The notes under the pieces were generated by a model. It saw nothing but the letters and a program-made list of their open reading frames with translations. It searched no databases and was not told the origin of the DNA. This document shows positions 17,783 to 28,600 of a DNA stretch of 64,000 bases, piece after piece; within the stretch, counting starts at the first letter, position 1, and each line of letters starts with the position of its first letter. The DNA is from Pedobacter sp. N36a (GTDB taxonomy: Bacteria; Bacteroidota; Bacteroidia; Sphingobacteriales; Sphingobacteriaceae). The position numbers and the translations under genes were made by a program. The stretch lies in contig NZ_JACSZW010000014.1 of assembly GCF_014472395.1 (NCBI RefSeq), positions 32,694 through 96,693 on the forward strand, read 5' to 3'.

Positions 17783-18352
17783 ATGGACAACAAATATCTT
17801 ATCGCTTTAGGTGCATCCGCTGGCGGACTTGCTGCTTTAGCTGAATTTTTCGACCATACACTTCCTGATGCCGTTTCTTATGTGATTACTACGCATTTGT
17901 ATCCCCATCAAAAAAGTATGCTGACCGAAATCATACAAAGACAAAGCAGGCTTGAGGTTTGTGAAGTAGAAGACGACATGCAAATACAGCCCAACATCAT
18001 CTATGTGATGCCCGAAAACAAAGTCATGTCTATCAATAATGGTAGTCTGATTTTAACTAAACGCGACCTTTCACTAAAGGTAAACATGGCCATTGATATA
18101 TTTTTCAATTCATTGGCAACAGATACCATATTTAAGAAAATTGCGGTGATTTTATCAGGAATGGGTGAAGATGGCACGAAAGGGGTAAAAATGATCGCCG
18201 AAGCAGGCGGCTATGTGATTGCCCAGATCCCTGAATCGGCCGCTGAAGACAGCATGCCCATTAGTGTTATTATTTCCGGATGTGCGGATGAAATCCTATC
18301 CCCTAAACAAATGCCCCAAGCCATTATTGACTACGTGAAGCGATCATCTTAA
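17783..18352 (+). CDS. CheB-type protein-glutamate methylesterase domain protein
   Basis: 189 residues, essentially just the CheB methylesterase catalytic domain. The nucleophile Ser is in GASAGGL (residues 10-16), the His in THLYPHQKS, and the Asp in GMGEDGTKG (about residue 130). CheB normally carries an N-terminal receiver domain; none is present. No chemotaxis genes (cheA, cheR, receptors) are in the window, so it is an orphan. In Bacteroidota such stand-alone domains often accompany CheR-type or hybrid-kinase signalling. The neighbouring decayed OmpR-type regulator suggests a former signalling locus. Confidence 0.88.
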   Translation: MDNKYLIALGASAGGLAALAEFFDHTLPDAVSYVITTHLYPHQKSMLTEIIQRQSRLEVCEVEDDMQIQPNIIYVMPENKVMSINNGSLILTKRDLSLKVNMAIDIFFNSLATDTIFKKIAVILSGMGEDGTKGVKMIAEAGGYVIAQIPESAAEDSMPISVIISGCADEILSPKQMPQAIIDYVKRSS

Positions 18353-18359
18353 ATATAGA

Positions 18360-18491
18360 TTAACAAATTAATTTATAGCCAACTCCCCGGATATTTAGAA
18401 TTACAACCGAGGGATCCATACTGCGGGTGTTATAAAAGTTGTCCTCCCCCCATAAAGTGGATGCAATCGACCATTCAAGAAGTACAAGTCC
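18360..18491 (-). pseudogene. OmpR/PhoB-type response regulator, C-terminal remnant
   Basis: The minus strand reads VLLEWSIASTLWGEDNFYN, then TRSMDPSVVILNIRGVGYKL and a stop. LWGED-(F/Y)-RSMD and the ending IRGVGYKL are the winged-helix signature of OmpR-family regulators. The segment between RSMD and DPSVVI (normally VFI-KLRKYLK) is missing, and an in-frame stop lies upstream at 18492-18494. No receiver domain is present. It is a deleted, decayed fragment convergent with the CheB-like gene. Confidence 0.7.
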
Positions 18492-18705
18492 TTAAGATCA
18501 GCAATCCGATAAAATTTAACGCGATAAAAAGAAACCATAGCGGTCAGCGTACTTATTATTCAAGACATGGAGAAATTAATCAGGAATCGATATCAATGAC
18601 TGACTTCACCCCGTTTCTGGAGAATTATGAATACAGCAGTGATGCATTCCCCGGAAAACCTTAAATTTTTGCTGGACTTTTTTGCTGGAGCGGCCATTGG
18701 AAAGA
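18492..18705. other. Spacer with no supportable gene
   Basis: About 214 bases between the regulator remnant and the TonB receptor end. A plus-strand ORF of 67 codons (18461-18664) overlaps the remnant and shows no recognisable feature. A weak 5-bp stem near 18693-18711 is the only terminator-like structure for the receptor gene. Confidence 0.4.
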
Positions 18706-20940
18706 CTAATGGTTAAAATCATCCCCATCTATATTCATTAAAAAGCTCAACAACACACTCCGTCCGGCTGGAGGCAAAATTGCGGTCCTCCGGCTCCCAT
18801 CATAGGCATACCGATATCCATACACATTCTTAAATCCGAATACATTATTCAGGTTAAGGTTAAATGCAGAAAAACCTTTAAGCCAGGTCGGAAGATGGTT
18901 AATACCAATACTAAAGTTGTGGTTATACTGTGTTCTATCGCTCATAAAAACCGGGTTTAAAGGATTATAATAACTCCTGCCACTGCTAAAAGTATAGGTT
19001 CCCGAAAACTGCCAGCGTGCATTTGAGGTACTTCTCATGGCCACAAGATTAAACGTATGCTTAGGTGCAAAAGAAGGCCTGGCAGAAGCCTCAAAATCAA
19101 TATAATCTCTTTTAGTATCCAGGTAGGAATAAGACACATAATACTCTATAAAATCCAGACTCTGCTTGTCCTTCCAAAAGACATCCACACCTTTCGCATA
19201 ACCGCTTCCGTTGTTGTTAAACTCCTCTATTTTTATTGGCGGGCCATAAGCCTGGAAACCAGAAAACACAGGCGTTTTAATCTTCACGAGCTGCTGATAA
19301 TCTTTCTGATAAACGGACAGCCTAAATATCCTAGAAAATAGCTTAAACTCATACTCCAACGCATATTGAATAGACTTTTCGTAGTCTAGAGCAGCAGTCT
19401 GTGCCAGGAAACTATCGTCTGGTTTCTGGTAATACCAGCCATAGGAAGCCACCACTTTATGAGCAGGATCAGGCTGATAATATAATGCGGTACGAGGTGC
19501 CAGATTCAGTTGACGCAGGTAATCGGATGACTCCAGTCTCAAGCCTGATTTTAAGTTGAGTTGATCTGTAAAATAGAGTTCTGATTCTCCAAAACCCGCA
19601 ACGAGTACATCGCTGTATTTCCTCGACATTTCAGCATAGCCCTCCCTCCTGGAATTCTCAAATAATTCAGCGCCAAAATTAATCAGCGAACTTCCCCTAA
19701 ACTTCCTGCTAAGGGAAAATTTTTGATGCCAAACTTCATCGTTCTGAAAATAATCAGCTGTGCTTAGCTGGCTGGACCCCTGGCTGGTTAACGATCCTGA
19801 TGCTTCTGTACTGACCTTTCCTGACTCCAGCGTTTTGTTATAAGATGCTCCGGCAAACAACTTCCAGTCCGAGCTTACAAAATCCTGGTAATTTACGTTG
19901 ACGTACAAATTTTTATTCCTGTTGTAAAGCAGGTCTTTCCTCGGATAGTTTAGGTTATCCATATAGAACGACAGCTGTGTATCGCTGTAATCGGTAAACA
20001 CTTTGAATATACCATTTTCCGAAGTTTTGTGTTTATAATGCAGTGACAATTGCTTTTGCTCAGGATCCTTTTTCCATTGCGTATTTTGCGGTATGATTTT
20101 ATGGTAGGGAGAAAAGTTGTAATAATTCCCACCCAGCATTAAAGAACTGTTTTTAAAACGATGGGTATGCGCGGCACCAAGCCCTAGGTCGATCAGAGAG
20201 AATTCTGTAGAAGATTTAACTGCTACTCCTCTGGTGTCCATCGTTAAAACAGAAGACATCGCTTGTCCGGCAGCTGCACTATAACCATTGGTACTGAAAG
20301 TCGTTTTATCAAACAGGAAAGCCGAAAATCTACTCCTATTGGCCAAGTCCGGCAGCCGACTCCCAAATGCATTTTTCACCAGCATGCCATCAAATAACAC
20401 GATCGTTTCTGCAGCTGTACCACCACGCACAAAGAAACCAGTCTCATTTCCTGCAGGAGCTGCCCCGGGATAGGTTTGCAGTGCAGCAGTCACATCTGCC
20501 GCAGCACCGGCAGTCAGCACCATCGCAATTGGGCCAAGCGTATAATCCCGGTTAACCTCGGTCAGGTTCCGCTTGTTCAAAATCTGAATTCCCTCCAGGT
20601 GATGTTTAGTCTCCTGAAGTGTAAAATTGGCTTTTAGACTGTCTCCTTTAATCAAAACTTCCAGGCTGTCGGCCAGATAACCAACCGCAGAAACCCGCAG
20701 CAGGTAATGACCAGAAACATTAACCTTCAGCTGAAATATACCGCTTACATCAGTAGAGGTACCCAAACCCGGAACTTGAGCTGGCTTTGGACTCGCCGCC
20801 AAATTCAGCAGCCGCACACTCACCCCCGGCATTGGCAAGCCCTCCGGCGACTGGACTTTTCCCGACAATACCGCTTGTCCGAAACTAAAAAAAACAGACC
20901 ATACCAAGCCTGCAAGCAGCAACATCTTCTTGTAAAACAT
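18706..20940 (-). CDS. TonB-dependent receptor with carboxypeptidase-regulatory-like domain
   Basis: 744 residues. A signal peptide (ending FSFGQ) precedes a carboxypeptidase-like domain (about 23-112, LSGKVQSPEGLPMPGVSVRL), a plug (PGAAPAGNETGFFVRGG, IVLFDGMLVKNAFGS) and a barrel. It is shorter than SusC proteins and has no SusD partner. The gene upstream ends with a strong terminator in the 78-base gap, so this gene probably has its own promoter or relies on read-through. The ligand is unknown; the class includes metal-chelate and peptide receptors. Confidence 0.87.
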   Translation of the reverse strand: MFYKKMLLLAGLVWSVFFSFGQAVLSGKVQSPEGLPMPGVSVRLLNLAASPKPAQVPGLGTSTDVSGIFQLKVNVSGHYLLRVSAVGYLADSLEVLIKGDSLKANFTLQETKHHLEGIQILNKRNLTEVNRDYTLGPIAMVLTAGAAADVTAALQTYPGAAPAGNETGFFVRGGTAAETIVLFDGMLVKNAFGSRLPDLANRSRFSAFLFDKTTFSTNGYSAAAGQAMSSVLTMDTRGVAVKSSTEFSLIDLGLGAAHTHRFKNSSLMLGGNYYNFSPYHKIIPQNTQWKKDPEQKQLSLHYKHKTSENGIFKVFTDYSDTQLSFYMDNLNYPRKDLLYNRNKNLYVNVNYQDFVSSDWKLFAGASYNKTLESGKVSTEASGSLTSQGSSQLSTADYFQNDEVWHQKFSLSRKFRGSSLINFGAELFENSRREGYAEMSRKYSDVLVAGFGESELYFTDQLNLKSGLRLESSDYLRQLNLAPRTALYYQPDPAHKVVASYGWYYQKPDDSFLAQTAALDYEKSIQYALEYEFKLFSRIFRLSVYQKDYQQLVKIKTPVFSGFQAYGPPIKIEEFNNNGSGYAKGVDVFWKDKQSLDFIEYYVSYSYLDTKRDYIDFEASARPSFAPKHTFNLVAMRSTSNARWQFSGTYTFSSGRSYYNPLNPVFMSDRTQYNHNFSIGINHLPTWLKGFSAFNLNLNNVFGFKNVYGYRYAYDGSRRTAILPPAGRSVLLSFLMNIDGDDFNH

Positions 20941-20962
20941 GAGAAAGGAAAAAGAAATGGAA

Positions 20963-21000
20963 AGAAAAAAAGCAGCCTCCGGTTAACTCCCGGAGACTGC
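20963..21000 (-). terminator. Rho-independent terminator after zinc metalloprotease
   Basis: An 11-bp GC-rich stem with one mismatch (20972-20982 with 20990-21000) has a 7-base loop and is followed on the minus strand by a run of T. It lies 19 bases after the metalloprotease stop and separates that operon from the TonB receptor gene. Confidence 0.88.
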
Positions 21001-21018
21001 ACTTATAGAATTTATGAC

Positions 21019-23526
21019 TTAGCTTTTTGCATTCAGCACTTTAGAGATTCTGTTCTCCAAATCTGATAAATGGGATTTATTCAAGCGGTCATGAGTTTTA
21101 GGAATCGCCTGTTTAATATTGGATTGCAGTCCTTTTAATTCTGTTTTCACCAGCGAATAAACATCTGTTTCTGTAGTCCCAGATGTTTTAGAAACCACCA
21201 GATCAAGTAAAGCACCTACATAACTTTTCTGTAAATTTCTACGATAGCTATCCATTTTTACGGATGGAGATTTTAGCTCTTTCCAAATGCTGTTGTGTAC
21301 GCCGTTTAAGTGTTCCGTTACCGTATAAGTTCCCTTTCCAAAACGGATGTTATTGGCCAGAATCTGGTGTAATACAGTCATGTCCAACAGTGTATTCAGC
21401 GTTTTAATCTGCATATCTTCCACGAAGTTTGCTCCGGTAGGATTCTGCTTCGGATCGAATGTAGGATCCATATCACTGTCCTGAATATTCGCATTCATGA
21501 TCCAGGTAGGTGTAGTAAACAGCTCTTTATCAAAAAAACGAATGGCTTCTATCTGCAATTTTCTTGGTGTAGCCGTATAAACCGGCAGGCTTTCATCTTC
21601 AGTCCTATAGGTTCTATAAATGCCGCCCACATTGTTCAATACATGGTTCAGGTAACGGTAATACTGCTCTAATACAGCAGTATGTGTTCTGGCCATATTG
21701 CCATATAAACCACCTTTTTCATAAGTCCATGTTTTTAAGTTGGGTAAGATACGTTTCAGGTTTTTAATCCCGAAGCTGCTTGCTTTCATGGAATTATCAC
21801 CCAAATCTTCTGTTTGTACGCGTGGATCTCCACGTTTAGTCTCTCCATCGCCAAACCATAACCTTGGGTTTTTACCCACACGGTCTACGATCCATTGCTT
21901 TACAATTTTCTGATCTTCTTCCGCAGTTGCAGCATGACTGCTTTTATAGCCCCATTCGATTGCCCATTGATCATAATCCCCGATTCTAGGGAACAAATAC
22001 TGCTGAGGAATATGATCTTCCGGCTGAGCCACATAATTAAAACGAGCATAGTCCATAATACTGGCCGTATGCCCATTCTTTTTCAGGTAGTTCAGGTTTC
22101 TTAAACTATCTACTGGTGTTTTACTGCTGGAACCAAAATTATGGCGTAAACCTAAAGTATGGCCTACCTCATGACTAGATACAAAACGGATCAGTTGTCC
22201 CATCAGTTTCTCATCAAACTTTCCTTTTCTCGCTTCCGGATCTGTTGCACCCGCCTGAATCAAATACCATCTGTTTAACAAGTCCATTACGTTATGATAC
22301 CATCCGATATGTGTTTGAATGATCTCTCCACTCCTTGGATCGGCAATATGCGGCCCGTAAGCATTGGCGACTTCCGATGGGAAGTAATTGATCATAGAAT
22401 ACCTAATGTCGTCCATGTGCATGGTCGTATCATTTTCCGGCCATGGCTTTCCGATGATCGCATTTTTAAAACCTGCTTTTTCAAAAGCCACCTGCCAGTC
22501 AGAAACACCATTAATCAACGGCTGCACCCATTGTTTTGGCGTGGCCGGATCAATATAAATGACGATTTGCTTTTTCGGCTCTACCAGCTCACCTTTCTTC
22601 CATTTTTCTATATCCGCATCTTTAGGTTCCAGTCTCCAGCGGGAAATGAACTTTTTAACTTCTGCACGCTGCTGGTTATCGCCAAATTCATTGTAATCAT
22701 AGCCGAAGTAACCTACCCTTTTATCAAAAAACCTTCTTTGCATAGGTACTTTAGGGAGCAATACAAAAGAGGTATTGGTCTCCAGACTCACAGGTGAAGA
22801 TAGCGAATTATTAGGCTGAGGCTTAGACATCATCGTTTTGCTGATGGCAATTTCCACATTGATCGGATAAGCGCGAATAGACTCAATCGTCACATTCTTC
22901 AGAAAAGAGGAGGTCAGACTTTTGTCCAGACTCACACCAGGATCAATGCTGTTGATAAAATTGGCATCCATCAAAAACTTGGACACATCAATAATACAGC
23001 TGCTCGAATCCTTGGAATAAGCAACAATTGGAAAACTGGCTACTAATGGATTTAAATTAGAGCGCAAAACGGCCTTATTGATCGCACTATTTGGGTCAGC
23101 TTCATTGATCAGGAGGCTATAGCGAATGCGGATGGAGGAATCTGCTCCTTTTTCAAATTGAATGGTTTTTTCGTCCAGCTGCTCACCAGCATACATTCCA
23201 TACCCCCCTGGTGCTTTAGACAAGCGGTTGATCACCATCACATCTCTCTTCAGCAGGCTATCTGCAATTTCAAAATAAACGGTATCTCTGTAACGGTGTA
23301 CTCCAAACAAACCCTTCTGCGTTTTGAAGTTTTTGTTAATGATCGACTCGTAAGGTTTGATTTTCTTATTGGGATCGATTTTCGGCTTGGCGGCTACTTT
23401 TTTTGTGGTATCAGCAGCTGCATTTTTGGCTTGTTTTGAACGTCCGCTCCTTTGACCAAGGGTCGCCAGAGAACTGCTCAGGAAAAAGCCAAGCAATAGG
23501 TATTTACTGTATTTATTAATTTTCAT
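21019..23526 (-). CDS. Secreted zinc-dependent metalloprotease (DUF5117/DUF5118 type)
   Basis: 835 residues with an N-terminal signal peptide (about 1-25). The metzincin zinc motif HEVGHTLGLRHNF lies at about residues 451-463, with a probable Met-turn SIMDYARFNYV after it. The N-terminal region matches the DUF5118/DUF5117 architecture of large Bacteroidota metalloproteases. It is the last gene of a sigma-FecR-SusC-SusD-lipoprotein-protease unit, 17 bases after the lipoprotein, and is followed by a terminator. A role in degrading proteins or peptides for uptake by the SusCD pair is likely but inferred. Confidence 0.9.
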   Translation of the reverse strand: MKINKYSKYLLLGFFLSSSLATLGQRSGRSKQAKNAAADTTKKVAAKPKIDPNKKIKPYESIINKNFKTQKGLFGVHRYRDTVYFEIADSLLKRDVMVINRLSKAPGGYGMYAGEQLDEKTIQFEKGADSSIRIRYSLLINEADPNSAINKAVLRSNLNPLVASFPIVAYSKDSSSCIIDVSKFLMDANFINSIDPGVSLDKSLTSSFLKNVTIESIRAYPINVEIAISKTMMSKPQPNNSLSSPVSLETNTSFVLLPKVPMQRRFFDKRVGYFGYDYNEFGDNQQRAEVKKFISRWRLEPKDADIEKWKKGELVEPKKQIVIYIDPATPKQWVQPLINGVSDWQVAFEKAGFKNAIIGKPWPENDTTMHMDDIRYSMINYFPSEVANAYGPHIADPRSGEIIQTHIGWYHNVMDLLNRWYLIQAGATDPEARKGKFDEKLMGQLIRFVSSHEVGHTLGLRHNFGSSSKTPVDSLRNLNYLKKNGHTASIMDYARFNYVAQPEDHIPQQYLFPRIGDYDQWAIEWGYKSSHAATAEEDQKIVKQWIVDRVGKNPRLWFGDGETKRGDPRVQTEDLGDNSMKASSFGIKNLKRILPNLKTWTYEKGGLYGNMARTHTAVLEQYYRYLNHVLNNVGGIYRTYRTEDESLPVYTATPRKLQIEAIRFFDKELFTTPTWIMNANIQDSDMDPTFDPKQNPTGANFVEDMQIKTLNTLLDMTVLHQILANNIRFGKGTYTVTEHLNGVHNSIWKELKSPSVKMDSYRRNLQKSYVGALLDLVVSKTSGTTETDVYSLVKTELKGLQSNIKQAIPKTHDRLNKSHLSDLENRISKVLNAKS

Positions 23527-23542
23527 GGTTTGGTATCAAATT

Positions 23543-24109
23543 TTAGTCGGTGGTGAATTGATGAGTCGTTTTTATGCTGGTTACACCTGGCAGATTACCC
23601 ATCAGCTGTGTAAAGCCTTTTGCTCTTATGGCAGATTTTGCATCTGATAGAATGACTACAGGAATAGAGAAGGAATGGTCCTTTTTCAGCTGATAATCGG
23701 CTCTATGTCCCTGCTGCTGGCGATCAGTCCGCAAGTCGATCATCACTCCTTTGCTGTTCATTTTTGCCCATTCAGACATATAAATCGAAGCAAAGGGTTT
23801 AAACATGTTGATCAGGGTAAAGGCAGCCGCATCGGCTTCCGCATCAGCGAGTGGAATACAAATGTATTGACTGCTATTGGCCGGATCTCCGAGTGTGATG
23901 AGCTCCGTTTCAAAAGTCATCCCGCAGGAAGTATAAGATTTCCTACCGGCAAACTCTTCTTCCAGGTTGAACCCTGAATTGCTAAAGCGGGGCATTTTTT
24001 TTCGTTCTACAGGCACATCTCCAGCGCCTTCACAGGAAGACAGCAGGCAAATGCTCAGTGCGAGCAGGGCATAGTTCTTCCAGCCCTTGTTAAATAAATA
24101 AGGTTTCAT
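23543..24109 (-). CDS. Predicted lipoprotein of unknown function in SusCD-protease unit
   Basis: 188 residues with a lipoprotein signal and lipobox at Cys26 (LLSSC). I do not recognise a domain. It has two further Cys residues (SCGMTF, YICIPL). It lies 24 bases after SusD and 17 before the metalloprotease, so it is cotranscribed with both and probably assists the same substrate system at the outer membrane. Confidence 0.8.
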   Translation of the reverse strand: MKPYLFNKGWKNYALLALSICLLSSCEGAGDVPVERKKMPRFSNSGFNLEEEFAGRKSYTSCGMTFETELITLGDPANSSQYICIPLADAEADAAAFTLINMFKPFASIYMSEWAKMNSKGVMIDLRTDRQQQGHRADYQLKKDHSFSIPVVILSDAKSAIRAKGFTQLMGNLPGVTSIKTTHQFTTD

Positions 24110-24133
24110 GTTTTTATATGTTATTTGATTTTG

Positions 24134-25627
24134 TTAGTAGCCTGGGTTTTGTGTAAGGTTAGAATTCGCAAGAATTTCGTTTGGAGGAATAGGAAACAAT
24201 AGGCCATCAGCCGTAACCCCTTGTTTTTCGGGCATAGCAGATAAGACCAGAATGGCTTTCCCTGTTCTTTTAAGGTCAAAGAAACGATGGCCCCATTCTG
24301 CAAACAATTCTATTTTCCGCTCCTGGGCTACGGCAGCTAACATACTTTCCTGAGTTGAAGCCACTGTATTCCCCAACCCAGCTCTGTTCCGGATCAGATT
24401 GACATCTGCTGCCGCCAGATCAATTTTACTGAGCATCACCCTGGCCTCTGCCCTGATCAGGTGCATTTCAGCTAACCTGATCAGCACAAAATTGGTCCTA
24501 TCGGACTCAGATCTTGGATATTTATTTGCGAAATACGTTTTCTTGCCAAAATAAGGAGCTGCATCTGGACTTGCGTTATAATCTAACCAGGCACTTTTTC
24601 TTTTGTCATTAAGCTCGAAAGCATTTGCCAATTGTTCCAATACGATTAGTCTTGGCGTCAAGGCAGGCAAAAAAGACTCATAATTATCTAGATCTAAAAA
24701 AAGTGCCTGATCGGCCACCGGTAAAAGTGACAAAGGAAAAAGCGGTAACAAATGCTTCATTTCAGCAGTAGTCCCCACATCTATACTTGGATTTATGCTG
24801 AACTGGAGCACCGTTTCCTGGCTATTCGGTTCAAATGTATTTTTCAAAGATTCCAATTTGTAGGCCGGATTATCAATCACCTGGTCTGCATAATTTTCAG
24901 CATTATCCCAATCCTGAATGTACAAATAGGCTCGGGCAAGTAAGGCTTGTGCAGCCACTTTGTTGGCCCTGGTTTTACCCATTACAGCTGCTTCTGGAGC
25001 AGAAAAAAGCGAGATCGATTCCTTTAAATCTGCAATAATCTGTTCGTACACTTCCGACCGATTGGCTCTTTTTAGCCTGATCGTCTTTCGGTAATCGCTG
25101 CTCAATGGCAAAGGAATATCTCCAAAGAAATTGGTCAGGTAGAAAAAGCTAAAGGCCCTAAAAAACCTGGCAGAAGCTTTAAGCTCAATCCGCTTCGTTC
25201 TGGTCAGCGAAGCAGCTGTTGAAGCGGCTTCGCCATCCAGGATGGCATTGGCCGTATATATTGTTTTGTAAGTCGACATCCATAATATATGCTGCGTAAC
25301 CGAGTTGTTCACCAGTATTTTATTGCTGTTGATTTCCTGCTCTTCTGCAAATTGCACCCCATTACTGAGACCCAATTCATCTGCAGCCAGTCCTCCATAT
25401 ATAGTGGCTCCTCCATTTAACATCTCCAGTACTCCATCGGTTGAAACTATTTGGCTATACATACCTGCCAAAGTTTGGTCGGCCTGCTCATCAGAAGAAA
25501 AAATCTTAGCACTGGTTACTGTATCTATGGGTTCATCTATATCCACTAGTTTCTTACAGCCTGTCAATAAAAGCGCAATACTAATGACTGCGCAGCTCAA
25601 ATATCTATAGGTCATTTTTATAATCAT
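24134..25627 (-). CDS. SusD/RagB-family outer membrane lipoprotein
   Basis: 497 residues. The lipoprotein signal ends at the lipobox LLLTGC. A second Met four codons in (25615) would give a neater signal peptide, so the exact start is open. It has the SusD-like helical repeats (ASARFFRAFSFFYLTNFFGD) and the ending SNLTQNPGY. It follows its STN-SusC partner by 12 bases. Confidence 0.93.
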   Translation of the reverse strand: MIIKMTYRYLSCAVISIALLLTGCKKLVDIDEPIDTVTSAKIFSSDEQADQTLAGMYSQIVSTDGVLEMLNGGATIYGGLAADELGLSNGVQFAEEQEINSNKILVNNSVTQHILWMSTYKTIYTANAILDGEAASTAASLTRTKRIELKASARFFRAFSFFYLTNFFGDIPLPLSSDYRKTIRLKRANRSEVYEQIIADLKESISLFSAPEAAVMGKTRANKVAAQALLARAYLYIQDWDNAENYADQVIDNPAYKLESLKNTFEPNSQETVLQFSINPSIDVGTTAEMKHLLPLFPLSLLPVADQALFLDLDNYESFLPALTPRLIVLEQLANAFELNDKRKSAWLDYNASPDAAPYFGKKTYFANKYPRSESDRTNFVLIRLAEMHLIRAEARVMLSKIDLAAADVNLIRNRAGLGNTVASTQESMLAAVAQERKIELFAEWGHRFFDLKRTGKAILVLSAMPEKQGVTADGLLFPIPPNEILANSNLTQNPGY

Positions 25628-25639
25628 CTCGCATTATAT

Positions 25640-28600
25640 TTAAAAAGTACAGTTTAAACCGATGGTAATTGTTCGTGTTAATGGCTGTCCACCAAATTGT
25701 CTGACCTCAGGATCCAGGCCCTTATAATGAGTAAGGACAAAAATATTATCTCCGGTTACATTCACAGACAGATTGCTGATTCCTATCGAACGCAGCTTGT
25801 TCACAGGCAGAACATAACCTAACTGAATACTTTGCAATCGAATAAAAGACGCATCTACATAAGCGGCATCAGACGTCGCATAATTATTATTGCTGGTTTT
25901 GTTCAGCGTGGTCAATTTAGGAAAGAGGGCCTGATCACCTGGGTTCTTCCAGGTATTTTCATACTCATACAGACTCCTGTTTTTATTACCCGATGGTCCG
26001 ATCCTTTCTATGCCCCTTTGTTTAAAATAAGTGAATCCGGCCGTTAAGGAAACATTTTTATACCTAAAACTTTGAGACATCCCTCCAAAAAAATCCGGGG
26101 AAGTATTGATGGCTACTAAACGATCATCTGTTCCAGTACCACTTGGAATATTAGCCACATATAAAATCTTCCCGTCGCCATTCACATCCTGAAAAGTATT
26201 TTCTCCCGTTTGAGGATCTACCCCCGTAAAATGAAAGACATAGGTATTATTCAGGGATTGCCCGATTTTATAGGCCGAATAATAAGGAGATTCCTCAAAC
26301 TGAGGATAGCCAACCAATAGGTTTTTATTTATCGAAAAATTAAAACCTGCTTGCCAGGAGAAGTTTTTAGTATCCAGTATTCTTGCAGAAAAACTCAGCT
26401 CAATTCCACTGTTCTCCACTTCTGCAGGTGAGTTTAAAACCACACTGGTAAAACCAGTATAGCCAGGTGTTGGGAAAGACAAGAGCTGATTATTAGAATA
26501 ATCACGGTATAGGGAAATGTCCAGATTCATCATATCCTTAAAAAAGGCCAGCCCTAAAGCAACTTCCGACTTTTTATTTTGCTGCCAATGAAAATCATCA
26601 TTTGGCTGAATCTGAGGAACAACTGGATTAGCCCCTTCGTAAGGCAACAGTTTTGAGCCAGAACCATTAGATCCCCACTGTGTTAAATACTGGTAATCTC
26701 CAATTCCATCACTTCCTGTTACCCCATAACTTCCCCTGAACTTAAGCAAACTGATAAATTGAGGAAGGTTATTTTTTACCCAGGGTTCTTCAGATGCAAT
26801 CCATGCCGCGCCAATAGAACCAAAGTTTCCGAAACGATTGGCCGGCCCAAAACGGCTGCTGCCATCACGTCTTCCATTTAGATTGAGGATATATTTATCT
26901 TCCCAATTGTAGTTTAATCTTGCAAATACTCCGAGATATTTATGAAACAATGCGCTTTCTGTATTGTCGAAAGTGGTCGCGGAATTGATACTTTGCAATT
27001 GTTCATCAGAAGCAAATCCTCTGGCCGACACTCGCATTAATTTTGTGGAGGTAGATTGATAGGTAGCACCAAGCAATGCATTTAATTTCCCTTTTCCAAT
27101 AAAATTATTGTACTCCATCTGAGGTTCTATCAGGAAATTTTTAATGTTGGTATTTGCGGAAGAAATACTGGACTGTGCATTTGGATTCGCTGCCAGGTTA
27201 TAAGAAGAAAGTGGGATCGTGAAACGTTGATCTGACAACATGGAATTGTAACCTAAATTCACCTTTACAGAAAGGTTCTTCAATAAGGAGTACCCTAAAT
27301 TTAAACTCGAGGTCAAACTGGTTCCACTACCCTTACTTCCAGACTGCGACTGGCTAAATTCAAACATATTATCTTGCCATTCACTAAAATTCAACTTTCC
27401 TTTTTCATCATAGGCTTCCGGTCCATTTGGTGGTAATATGGCTATATTACCTAAACTGCTTGCATTGTTCAGAAAACTGGCAAAGGAATTGGAGAAATTC
27501 ATGCTGAATCGATTATCCAGACTTTTATGTGATAGGTTCGAAGAAGCAGAAACTCTTTGGTTTGCCCCAGCCATCACCGCAACGTCCTTTACTCGGTTCA
27601 CAGCAGAGGAAATTCTGAAACTTGTTTGTCGATCACCGCCAGACAAGCCCACCTGGAAATCAGTGTACTGACCTGAGTAGCCATAAAGGTAATCCTGCCA
27701 ATCCGTGTACCTGTTTGGATCGTATCTGAACAGTTCAGGTGCATTAATCGTTGTAGGTGTTAAGCCATCATTTGCAAATGCCTGTCTCCTCATGTCTAAA
27801 TACTGTGCTGTATTTAATAAATCCCATCTTTGAACTACTCGTTTCAAGCCTTGCTTCCCGCTCACACTGAAATCTGTTTTTCCTGGCTTTCCCTTTTTTG
27901 TGGTGATCAGGATCACCCCATTTCCACCACGACTCCCATAGATTGCCGTAGCATCGGCGTCTTTTAAGACTTCTATAGATTCTATATCTGCTGGATTTAT
28001 ACTATAAAGTGGACTAATCCCACCAGCGTTAGACAAACTACCCTGATCCATTCCCGGAGAAATATAACTTTGGGTTTCTCTGCCAGAACCATTATTATTG
28101 CTTCCAAGAACCGTTAAAGGCACACCATCAACAATATACAATGGCGCGCCACTGAAATTAGAATTGATCGAGCTCCTTCCACGTAATTCCACTTTTGGTA
28201 CACTCATGTCATTGCCATTAGAGCGCGTAATCTCCAATCCAGGAACCAAACCCTGAAGGGCAAGTAATGGATTCACCGCCAACTGCTTGCTGATATCCGA
28301 GGCAGTCACCCGCACGATATTACCTGTGGTTAAGCGCTGTGTGGTTCTTCCATAAGCCTGTACCACTACTGCATCCAAAACATTGGTGGTCTCTTCCAGC
28401 GTAATCATAAACTCAGTTTGTTTTCCAACCGGAACATCCTGAGTCACGTATCCAATATAACTGCAGACCAAAGTGTCTGATGGGCGGGTGTCACTAATGG
28501 TAAAACGTCCATAGGTATCCGCATACACTGCTTTTTTAGTTCGTTTGACCATAATTGTTGCACCAGCCAGACTGATGTTATTTTTCTTTGTCCAGACTGT

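Noticed and set aside
18461..18664. Plus-strand ORF of 67 codons after the CheB-like gene
   Set aside because: It overlaps the recognisable OmpR-type remnant on the other strand, has no clear ribosome binding site and no recognisable feature.
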